The notes below the pieces were generated by a model. That model was not told the DNA's origin. It did not search any database and saw only the letters and a list, made by a program, of their open reading frames with translations. From assembly GCA_040954595.2 (NCBI GenBank), contig CM082584.2:5394001-5458000 (forward strand): a DNA stretch of 64,000 nt. The letters are read 5' to 3'. Positions 48,201-56,983 of the stretch are shown piece by piece (position 1 is the stretch's first letter; every line of letters begins with the position of its first letter). This DNA is from Balanoglossus misakiensis. Lineage: Eukaryota > Hemichordata. The position numbers and the translations under genes are program-made.

Positions 48201-51200
48201 CGGAACAAGTTTTTTAAATGTATTTATTATAAAATAATGAAGCCCTTAGACTTGGAGCAAGTCTATATGCTTATATACCCAGTACTCTGCTTGTCAACAT
48301 AGCCTGTATGTGTGTAATGGCCATTGTAATTGTTGAATTACAGGTAATGGAGCTTGTACGACAGATCTGACTGGACCAAATTTTCTCTTTTGATATAACA
48401 TTATTAATGTACCCGTAAAGTCTAAAAATCTACTCACTGTACAGTCTGCTAACAATGATTGTCAATCAAAATCAGTGAACTGGTTTAGTTACATTGTACA
48501 GATTGATTTCCACAAGATCAGTCAGACAGCCGAGCCCTTATTTACATATCCACCGATAAGACCTTTCTTTCTGTCTTAAAAAATATAGAACGCTTAGAAA
48601 GACAAATTACATGTTTTGAACTTTATGCCAAAGGGCAAAGTCTTAAATTGCCCTTTACTAATATTTAGCTCCAGTGGCTTGACAATCCAGTAACTGTACA
48701 CACCTCTTGATTTGTGGGGAGATATGTAGCTCAGGACAAGCTCTAACAAAATGAATCACTGGGATGCAACTCTTGTGTATATGCCTTTAAATGCAGACTC
48801 AGCCCTTTTCGTACAAGCTCGCCCCCTTATTTATATTCTACAGTACAAATATCTGAACAGCGCTCATTCAAAACAATCAAGCATGGTGACATGTTTCCTT
48901 TTTACTATCATCAGTCTTTCAGCACTTTTGTACCCATTTCAAGAAAATGACAATGCAGTTTTCTTGAAATTCGACCCCCAAGTTGTCCCAGGAAGTCATC
49001 AAGGTGTGTGAGAGTATGTGCAAACTTTTTCAATCGTACAGTACATATTCCCACTTAGACATAATATTTGCAAACTTATGTCTTTTTAACCCTTTCACCC
49101 CCCTCCCCCCCCCCACCCCACCCCAGTTCCCTCTGCAGCGGTCCAACTTCCCCAAACGAAACAATGGACTTGGACTGAACCATGGTGGTGAAAGGGGTAA
49201 AGTTACCTTATCTCCTTCTTGCACATCACAGATTTTCTCTCCCGTTGTTGGGTTGATTGTTGGAAATGTTTTCCCACTGACAGAGTTCACATATTCATTG
49301 TTGATAAAAATCTGTCCACAAAGAAATTATCGTACATTAAAAATAAGTACATGTATGTTAAAAATACAAACAGAAATCTTGACAAGATTGAAACCTTAAA
49401 CACCAATATTGTCATTCAAACCAATAATTGAACTGTACATTTACACTGTTCAAACACAGAGACTTCTCTTGATCCGAGATTTAACCTGGCTCGAGCATGA
49501 TGGGCAGCAATTTGGTTAATGTTTTTGACAAAATTGTGCACATGCACTACCAGTGTGCTAAACATCCAAATCAAAGTTATGATTAATGTGGTATTCAATT
49601 ACATATGCATGTTCAAGCAGATCCCACTGGATCTGTTTAATCACAGGGGGCTGCAAACATGAAAGTTATAAATGGCGGAGTTTCTGCATTTTCCCCCATT
49701 ATAATATGCTTGGTGTGAATCTAGCTCGCTGATTGGCTGGAGCCGGGGTTTATATTCTCGACAAGAAGACCTAGTACCTGGACCCTGAACAGTGAATAGT
49801 TTTTAAAAAGTAACCGAAATAGAACATGTAGAAGAGAACGCGCCTGAATAGAACGCACTTTATGAATTCTATTGGCGGTGGCATGAAATCGCGTGACTTT
49901 AGAAATTCTAGAACACGTTTGCATGAGCTCAGCTTGTGTGTTCTGGAACAGTGCGCGACGAGGCCCTTGAACTAGAGTGATTTATTCCCAACCAAACACC
50001 AGATTTGAAAAAATGAAATTGTTTATCTTTGAGCAAAATCATATTATAATGAGGTTATAAACGGTGCGCTCGGGTATTTGGTACGGATATAAGACCTCTC
50101 AGGTGAAAATTAGCATATTGGGTGAAATAATCACCTCGCTTCGCTTGGTGATTATTTCCCGCCAAATATGCTAATTTTCACCTGAGAGGTCTTATATCCG
50201 CAACCAAATACCCTCGCTAGCCATTTATAACCTCTAAATAAACATTACTTGATGAACAGTCTTTGTGCTTGTTTATTTTTCTGTCATATCAGTTGCTAAT
50301 CCAGAATAAAAGCTATCGCATTTCCCATTAAGCACCTGCTAACGACTTAATCTGTGTGCCCCATCCACGGATATAGTGGATTAAGTAAACATCGGTCAGT
50401 TCTCACTGGGTAAAAGAATATATACCCAGTACTCGCTGACTGATGTTTACTTTATCAACTTAATCCGTGGATGGGACACACAGATTAAGTCGTTAGCAGG
50501 TGCTTAATGGGAAATGGATAGCTTTTATTCTGGATTAGCAACTGATGACCATTCTCGCCCCACCAGACTACGGATTTCTTTCGTTTCACGCTGCCGTAAA
50601 AGGGCCGTGGTTTGCGACGATGCTGATGACAGGTTGGGAAAACGCAGAAGGCTCCACCATTTATAACTTTCATGTTTGCAGTCCCCTGTGGTTTAATTTA
50701 TTGTGACCCCTTACTCCTGGACTGTACCATTATTTTAGGGGGCCAAGGGAGATTCAGAATGAGGGTGAGTGGAAAGGGTGGGCAAGGGCCATTATGTTAA
50801 TAAACAAACATATTGTGCATAGCAGGATATTGATAAGATTGCATTCTCCCATTGGGGAGATTTTCCAAAATCTCATGATCTGATCAACGATAACTGCCAT
50901 ACAATAAATTGCCAAAGCAATTTTCAACATATCCCGCAACTGAAGTGTTTCTCAGTTTGGCCAAGTGAAAATGAAAATGGCGACAGCATGAACTTTTGTG
51001 ACAATTAGAGGACAAGGTTAAGGACGGCATCTCTAGGTCATGGTAGGTCAAGCGAACATTATGTTCGTTGTAGACAAACATATAGTGCATTGCAGGCTAA
51101 TGATTGCATTCTCTCTATAGAAGTATTCTCCAAAATTCCATGACCCAATCAGTGATATGATGTATGCCATAATTTTCAGCTATTTACAATAAAAATTGCC

Positions 51201-51563
51201 AAAGCAATTTTCAATCTACTAATATAAAGTGTCCTTGCGTTTGCTTTGCTGATCAGCATAATTAGATTAATAGATACAGTAAATGAAATTTCCTTTTCAA
51301 AAGTTTATTTCATCGGTGCGCAGGTTAATACATGTATTGACTTTGATTTTTTCTACTCGTTTCGTAATAAAGTACTGGAGGTTCATGACCTCAGTAACTA
51401 GGTCACGCTGCATGCTATTTCAATGGTCTGCAGACAAGTACAAGTACACCGTGGTCTTTCGCGAGATTATATATTTGCACAGCACACACAGTGATAGGCC
51501 TTGGCGATTCATACTAACCTGAGTGTATTTCACTTCGGGTGATTCGACTTTTTGAGTGCTCAT
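42277..51563 (-). CDS. Cytosolic ALDH1-type aldehyde dehydrogenase (retinaldehyde dehydrogenase-like), 13 exons, 492 aa
   Basis: Exons (5' to 3' on minus): 51563-51519, 49311-49207, 47975-47835, 47451-47325, 46291-46101, 45581-45468, 45210-45108, 44814-44630, 44164-44000, 43487-43330, 42887-42813, 42490-42451, 42306-42277. Total is 1,479 bp including TAG, with continuous phases; 13 exons matches vertebrate ALDH1A genes. The enzyme oxidises aldehydes to acids with NAD. In the ALDH1A group retinal is the substrate, but which ALDH1 paralogue this is cannot be told here. Seen: the cofactor-binding segments PWNFPL and [18 protein letters not shown], the catalytic-base motif ELGGKSP (Glu261), the nucleophile loop [11 protein letters not shown] (Cys295, 34 residues later as in E268/C302 of the family), IFGPVQ, and the C-terminal oligomerisation end [34 protein letters not shown] split over three exons. 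There is no mitochondrial presequence ([11 protein letters not shown]), so a cytosolic location is expected. Intron 1 (49312-51518) carries the nested hairpins. Confidence 0.93.
42391..42435. repeat. Family 1 MITE, right half
   Basis: AAAGTTGGACCTCTATAGAG ... GGGGTGAAAGGGTTAA. It ends only 16 bp from the ALDH1 exon 12 donor. Confidence 0.65.
42911..43071. repeat. Family 2 MITE, copy b (reverse orientation)
   Basis: TTAA-bounded; reads ATATATGGTGGCGCTC, TGTGATTGGCTAGATCTCAA, GTTGCCATGGTAACTTTAGC and TAGGTGACCGTATACC, the reverse complement of the 2998-3192 copy. It lies between ALDH1 exons 10 and 11. Confidence 0.65.
43519..43669. repeat. TA-flanked 151-bp MITE, Tc1/mariner-like
   Basis: Imperfect inverted ends CAGTCAAACCTCTGTAAGTGG and CACTATATACAGGTTTTACTG lie between TA dinucleotides. 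The interior repeats GGTCAC/GTGGACAC and CTGTCTATAA motifs. Termini starting CAGT plus TA duplication are the Tc1/mariner pattern. Confidence 0.65.
44223..44565. repeat. 343-bp element with TTAA ends
   Basis: TTAAGACCGGCGATCGTCTT and its imperfect inverse (ATGATTGTCGCCCTTTAA) both lead into ATGCGCAT-type sequence. It occupies most of the ALDH1 intron between exons 8 and 9. Confidence 0.5.
45660..45738. repeat. 79-bp TTAA-flanked element, family 6
   Basis: TTAATCCTTTCAAGCCTGGC ... GCCAGAAAGGGTTAA. The ends resemble family 1 (CCTTTC / GAAAGG next to TTAA) but the interior differs. Confidence 0.5.
46326..46521. repeat. TA-flanked MITE, family 4, copy b
   Basis: Second copy of the 22698-22905 element, same orientation, with the CGCGAAA-rich interior retained; ends CTTTAAAACGGGTTATTTTC and GAAAATAACCCGCTTTATAG. 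Confidence 0.7.
48019..48400. repeat. Dispersed repeat, family 3, partial copy c
   Basis: TTAATTACAGGGGCATTAGCTG, AGTAGCTTTTGGC, CCCAGTACTCTGCTTGTCAA and CATAGCCTGTATGTGTG correspond to family 3 blocks, but the order and orientation are partly scrambled. The right border is uncertain. Confidence 0.4.
49086..49200. repeat. Family 1 MITE with poly-C expansion, copy l
   Basis: The usual CACCCCCAGTTCCC segment has grown into about 30 bp of C-rich sequence (CCCCCCTCCCCCCCCCCACC). The right end lies 7 bp from ALDH1 exon 2, on the donor side. Confidence 0.7.
50052..50233. mobile_element. Hairpin A
   Basis: Arms of about 80 bp (AGGTTATAAACGG, CGGGTATTTGGT, GGATATAAGACCTCTCAGGT, GAAAATTAGCATAT) pair around a short loop at CGCTTCGCTTGG. 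A single arm of the same family lies at 27701-27794. Confidence 0.7.
50283..50549. mobile_element. Hairpin B
   Basis: Paired arms: GTCATATCAGTTGCTAATCC / GGATTAGCAACTGATGAC, then CAGAATAAAAGCTATC, TTTCCCATTAAGCACCTGCT, AACGACTTAATCTGTGTG, CCATCCACGGAT and AAGTAAACATC. The loop is near 50402-50435 around GTAAAAGAATATATACCCAG. Confidence 0.7.
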
Positions 51564-52026
51564 GGTGGTGAAAAGTGGCTTGTTGCTTGTCCGAGTCGAC
51601 GCTGCAGTTTATTTCGCCCCAGTCGCTCCGACGTCCCTAGTGTGATTCAGCAATCTGCTCTGTAACTTTATCTTTAATATGTACACAGCAATCACATGAC
51701 ACACATTTACCAATCCCAAACGCGCCTAGTCGAGGTCGGTCGGTCGCGTAAATTCATCGAACATTCGACTTTGTGCAAATAGAAATTAGAAGTGCAAACT
51801 GTGATTGGATGAGAGTCAAGAAATGCAAAGAGCACGGCTGACTTTTTCCTACATTCTACTAGTGTATAAGTCCAAGGCACTGTTGCACTGACTTGGGCTT
51901 CATTTCGCTTAGCCGCAGTTCTACGGAAGCTTATATTGAGGTCAATTTGTAAAAAAAAAACACCTCGTAATTACGAGTTTTTATTCTCGTAATTACGCAT
52001 TGTGGGAACAACTGGGTAATGTAATG

Positions 52027-52231
52027 GGATCTGGTTCTCTTAGTGGACACGACTATACCCCATGGCAACGATACCATGGCAATGAGGGTGAGTTAGGGTT
52101 AGGGTTAGGAGGGTTAGGGGTGGCAATGTGAGGGTGAATTTAACCCTAACCCTAACCCTCCTAACCCTAACCCTAAAAAACCATATTATCGCCCGTGGAG
52201 TATAGTCGTGTCCACTAAGAGAACCAGATCC
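52027..52231. mobile_element. 205-bp MITE with perfect 31-bp ends, 8-bp target duplication and internal telomere-type repeats
   Basis: GGATCTGGTTCTCTTAGTGG plus 11 more bases is repeated exactly in reverse at the right end. ATGTAATG flanks both sides (52019-52026 and 52232-52239). An 8-bp duplication is the hAT-superfamily pattern. The centre carries (GTTAGG)n-type sequence (52092-52120) and, in the opposite orientation, (CCCTAA)n-type sequence (52141-52177), so the two telomere-like tracts face each other within the hairpin. Confidence 0.8.
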
Positions 52232-52479
52232 ATGTAATGAAGAGCATTCACCAACCATTAACCGTACAGTTCAGTAGCCCGTTGTTTTTCCTGACGATTT
52301 TTGTGTTGGACGGAAAAACACAAAAATCTTCGGGTAAAACCACTGGACTGTGGAACAAACCGCAGCGGATTGCAGACATTCGATATCATGTACATCCAAT
52401 ATTCTATGTAAAAACATAACAAAATCTGTTTCTGAAGACTACGATTGCATAGGCCCAAGGCCGTGAACGCTAAAATTGA

Positions 52480-52645
52480 CAGGCGCCTGTCATTTTTTTT
52501 ATGTTCTGCACCTCTGGGGATGAGGTCGGGCCACGACCTTGCAGTGTCTAGGTTTGACTTTGAGAAAGGGGCGTCTAGGACATGCGTGCCCTTAAAATGC
52601 AAGTCACGAATTCTGACCACTGAACCACAGTAAACTATAACCGTG
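52480..52645 (-). mobile_element. tRNA-derived SINE-like fragment
   Basis: Read on the minus strand, TGTGGTTCAGTGGTCAGAAT followed by TCGTGACTTGC resembles the 5' half of tRNA-Glu, including the A-box (TGGTTCAGTGG). A poor B-box candidate (AGGTCGTGGCCCGACC) follows about 85 bases on, and the unit ends in an A-rich tract (AAAAAAAATGACAGG). No foldable tRNA remains, so this is a SINE or a decayed tRNA pseudogene. Confidence 0.4.
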
Positions 52646-53012
52646 GCAGAACAAACAGAAATAGGTCGGTTCATGTGATATATTGACACATGCAAAGTAC
52701 AGTCGTAGGTAGCACTGGAGTGCTTTAGTCGTGGTTGACTTTCGCCAGCTCGCACTCGCTCGACTGCTCACTCAATATAGTTTGCCAACGTGAAGGCGGC
52801 AAGTTGGGCTCGGAGACAGTCTATGGCTAGTTTTCTTTACATTTTTCGATCAAATAAACTTTTCTTCCCGAACACGACTACTTTCAGTGTTACGCTGTCA
52901 TTCATTACAAGTTTTTTACATCTTGCTCAATTTTCAGCTACGGAAGCTATAATTCTGAGAGTTGTCAAATCTTTTTTTAAATAAAGTATTCAATGCCATT
53001 CCTGATATTATG

Positions 53013-53075
53013 TAGCCTAGTATCTATCCGTATAAACTAAGCCAAGCGGACAAAATACGGATAGATACTAGGCTA
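53013..53075. mobile_element. 63-bp MITE with perfect 20-bp ends and 9-bp target duplication
   Basis: TAGCCTAGTATCTATCCGTA and its exact reverse complement are separated by only 23 bp. GATATTATG flanks the element on both sides (53004-53012, 53076-53084). A 9-bp duplication is typical of Mutator-like elements. Confidence 0.7.
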
Positions 53076-53395
53076 GATATTATGGTGGTTAGTAGGCGTT
53101 GCCTACAGATTGTAATTCCATTTTTGTGGCTTATAGGCCTAAACCTATTTAGTTGTTTTACTAGTCGTAGACGCATTGTCATTATATTCTGTCCTCAATT
53201 ATCACTTCCAGCGCAAGTAAGGAAATCACTTTCTATAATTCAGGAGAAGAGAAGAACTAATGCGAATTCAAAATAAACACCTGCAATTTCTACTTGGTAT
53301 ACGGAAGGAAGGAGGTGATAGGAAGGAAATGATTCGTTGTTAAGTAGACTTCACCATGTGTAGGAGTGGTTATCACGAATACATTTCCTGTGATG

Positions 53396-53545
53396 TTAAA
53401 GCCCCGTGAGCTGCCAAAGATCACAAATATTTTTCCACAATAGGCCTAAATATTTTCCCTATCATTAAGAATCATCACAATTAAGCCAAATTACATGTAC
53501 TTGTATTTATATCAGTTTGTCATCTCTTGGCGACGCAGGGCTTAC
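53396..53545. repeat. Dispersed repeat, second copy of the 11620-11800 sequence
   Basis: GTTAAAGCCCCGTGAGCTGCC through CAGTTTGTCATCTCTTGGCG; same order of blocks as the first copy. Confidence 0.45.
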
Positions 53546-53778
53546 ACTTATTTGCGGAACGGAACAGAATAGCCACACGAATATGAAAAAATTAGTTTCT
53601 CCAAAAAATTGTCCACGTTTTGCTTTTGTCACCCACCGGATTTCGAGCGGAATGGAAAGGAATTTCGGATCGAAAGCAGAAGTTTAGTATGCATATTATT
53701 TGTTTTTATTTTTTTTTACTGTTTTTTCCAAGATAAAAATCGTGGATTCTACTACAGAAAATGAGCAGGCCTAGGTAA

Positions 53779-54238
53779 GAAAGCGGCGTGGCAAACCGTA
53801 ACGAGAACATGTATCGTATTGTAACGATGAGGGCGTGATCCCAATCGCAAGAACGGTGCACCCAAACGCATCGGTAGGCCTAAATGTAATTTTCGAGGAA
53901 AAATTGACATTTGGGAAATCATGTATGCATGGAAAGGGGTAGGAAGGGGTATCGTCATATTTCAGATGTACAGGCCCACCCTGTAGAGCTTGTAGGTTTT
54001 TTCGTATCTTCTTCAAAAGTAGCGAGAGTTCAACAAAATCGTTTGGCACAACTATATTCAAACCCATTAGTCCCAGAACGCGCTAACTTTTATTCCGAAA
54101 TTTTGCTTTCAAACACATAAATATCAATAAATATTTAAAATATGCGCCATCAACTTGTATTTTCTAGGTATTTTAGGGGTCAACTATAATAGCGTTTCGG
54201 TTCGCAAATACATCGTTGCAGTTCGCCACGCCGCTTTC
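53779..54238. repeat. Inverted repeat about 460 bp apart
   Basis: GAAAGCGGCGTGGCAAACCG (left) and the reverse complement of GAAAGCGGCGTGGCGAACTG (right), each continuing AACGA. Possible terminal inverted repeats; no target duplication was confirmed and no coding frame inside is convincing. Confidence 0.45.
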
Positions 54239-55924
54239 GGCTGATTCCACTTTGAAACCACATCTGAGTCCAAATCTTACATCGCTTATCGCACTTGATA
54301 GGAGGACGCTATTATGAGAACCGTTCAAAATCATCACAAACCACTTCTAGGATTTATCCAAAAATCCATATATTTTTCAGTGCACTCTAGACTGATTTTA
54401 GGTTTTGATGTTTTTTTCTATTACAACCAATTATGCTGGACAAATCAGGATCATGATGTATGTTAATGTTTATTTGCTTAAGTTATGTATTATGATTCAG
54501 AATAAACTGAGTTTTAAAGGTTTATGTCTGCAATTTGTTTTATGTCCACAGGCGTGCAACTAATGCGACAAAGAAACGCGATATCACCACCCCATGCGTG
54601 AAGAGCGCCACCTCATGTCGAAAATGAACATCGGAAGCCCGGCCGACGCCAGAAAAATGGGCAAAATCACACTTAACGGGTGGGTATACGTATTCGTCGC
54701 ACCCTTGTCTTCACGCACAGCATGCCGATCTAGTCGATGTACAGCCTTGAAGCGAAAAGTACCCGCTATAAAGGACACATCCACACACCTTATGAATATC
54801 AAACAAGGAACTTGCAGGAAACTTGAGCATTTTTTTCCAAAAGAAACTACATACCACAACCTATGTCATTTACATTAGATTTTAAATAGAAATAATAAAA
54901 CTAATCTGCCTCTTTGTGAAAAGTGTGCCGATTAACACAGTAATTATGATTACTATATACCAAGAGGAGCACTTTAGTAGCATGACAGATCATGATTAAG
55001 CTAAATTTTGACAACTGATCTCCAACGATACTACAGCAGATGGCTGCGAAAGTTATGATGATGAGTGTTTGTGGATGTTTATGAATACTCGTGGATAAGA
55101 TTGTAGGTAGGTAAAAAGAATCTTGGGTACATACCCTACATAAAATGGTTGATCCTTCATAGTAGCCAATTGGGTATGTGACATAATGATTGTACATAGA
55201 ATTAATAGATAATTTATTGCACATTCTTGCATGATATAAACTGTGCTTTTGTTAGTGACGTCTGATTTGATTCGCTGTGACACAAAGTCGACATACTGCA
55301 GGTAAGTTTTGTAAGTCCCACGCTACTTTGGTCCACATTTTTCAACAGTCTGGTAGTTCATATGATCTTTTACACTTTAAATGCGACAACGCAAATTGAT
55401 GCAACAAACGAGACAGAGGCCAAGTTTAAAGTCACTGAAAATGTCGGGGTTTCAAAGGCAACGCGTACACCTGGAGGCAATCATGATATTGGAAGTATAT
55501 TCAGAATATATCAAATGCATTGCTAGTGTTGACTATTGCACCAGGAAGTTGGAGGAGAAAATTAGAAATCAATCTGTGTTCAAACCACAGGGTTTCATTA
55601 CGGGTAGACTGGTGTCACGGATATTTACTTCCCTGATTTTTTCTCAAATGGTTCCGTCAAAGCCAAATTGATGTCTGCAAACACAGCAGACTGCAAAATT
55701 GTAACGGATGAGCAATTGACGCTACACATGGCACCATATAAAGATGGTGTTGCAATAACGAAGTGAATGTTGTACTTTGTTGTCATTTTCCATCCTGATA
55801 TTGTGATATAATGTGTATAACTATATTTCGAATCCATGGTGTGTGTTTATTTGTGTGTTTTTTAAGTGTACCAGCTGCAGGGAAACGGGAATATGTAATG
55901 ATAACACAGTAGATTTACACGAAC

Positions 55925-55991
55925 ACAAGGGTATATAAGTGTTCAGGTACAACAACTTATTTACACAAGGGTATATAAATGTACGGGTACA
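55925..55991. repeat. Short direct repeat
   Basis: ACAAGGGTATATAAGTGTTCAGGTACAA is followed 44 bp later by ACAAGGGTATATAAATGTACGGGTACAA. Confidence 0.6.
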
Positions 55992-56983
55992 AAGATCCCC
56001 TATTGTTAATTATCTGATAACCGTGTCGAACGTGACACGGCGTTTCCAAGTGGCAAGCATATTGCCCAGAACAAAGAACAGACATGAGAAAAACAAAGAA
56101 ATCATGTTGAGTGAAATTTGATAATGACAACATCAGACGAACTTCAAGAAGTTAACTAATTTATTGCAATGTGTGTCTACTTAGTGCACACTACTCAGGA
56201 TGAATCTCACCTGATCTGTATTTTGGTCGAATAGAACTATGATGCATTTATTCTAAGTACCAGCTATAATCAAATCAAAAATACATTTATAGTCCCCCCC
56301 CCCCGGCGACTTTCCATAACTTCTATCATAACGCAACGTCAATCCAATTTTATAGTTGCAGTGATGATTCTGTAACTACAAATCAGTGTTCTTGAAACCC
56401 GTTGAACATACATGAAAATGCAGAAACTTATAAACGTTGCACAAAGTCTATTCAAAAACTTTGAAAGGACTCCCAATCCGATGCGATTCGCCATCAAAAC
56501 GTCGCCGACCACGAACACGTCCACCTCCGACCTTGGGGCGGTATGCCACCTTTGGTAGGGTCTACATTGCTTCGTAGGTGTACGTGTACCGTACATCACG
56601 ACGCCTTCCTTATCTCCTTTTGAGAGGTTATTTCAACCGAGCCAGTCGGGTATGGTAAATTTCGGCCTAACTAGTGTTAGAAGATATTTTATTGGTCATA
56701 CATGTGTCAAAGTTGTGATTTTGTTAGATAAGGTTGATTCGAGTGCTTGCATGCAGAGAGACGATATGCGCATTTTACAAGATTCTTGTGTAAGTACATG
56801 GCATTTGAACTTCTTATTTTGGAGATTTTTAATCGATGAAATACAAACTAACTTTAATCTATTTATTTACCTGATCTGAAACATGTAGAAGGGGTGAAGA
56901 GCAGTGTGTTAAAGTTTGATCACTTTGGATGCTGGGTTATGAAATCCTTAAAAATAGTGTTTTTATATGGATGCTTTAAGAGT

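Larger units (their letters stand above)
49636..50697. mobile_element. Compound inverted repeat with two nested hairpins
   Basis: Outer arms of about 60 bp (49636-49696 and 50636-50697) share GCAAACATGAAAGTTATAAA, followed by TGG[C/T]GGAG and TTTCTGC[A/G]TTTTCCC. Inside lie hairpin A (50052-50233) and hairpin B (50283-50549), each listed separately. The left half (49700-50050) has no match to the right half, so the structure has been rearranged or is a deleted transposon that collected insertions. It is in ALDH1 intron 1. Confidence 0.6.
51564..56983. other. Intergenic region between ALDH1 and the tandem-exon gene
   Basis: 5.4 kb with divergent genes on either side and no gene recognised inside. 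It holds the telomere-repeat element (52027-52231), a tRNA-derived SINE-like fragment (about 52480-52645), a 63-bp MITE (53013-53075), a dispersed repeat (53396-53545), an inverted repeat (53779-54238) and a small duplication at 55925-55991. The last 300 bp before each start codon presumably contain the promoters. The open frames present are short, overlap on both strands and show no domain. Confidence 0.5.

Noticed and set aside
52092-52180. Telomere repeats as a sign of a chromosome end or fusion point
   Set aside because: The tracts are short, face each other and lie within a clearly bounded element with a target duplication, so insertion explains them.
52258-52755. 165-codon open frame on the minus strand
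   Set aside because: It runs through a tRNA-like SINE segment, has no recognisable domain and is likely fortuitous.
53771-54120. Overlapping 68-98 codon frames on both strands
   Set aside because: They overlap one another on opposite strands, have no domain, splice context or composition difference, and sit inside a candidate inverted-repeat element.
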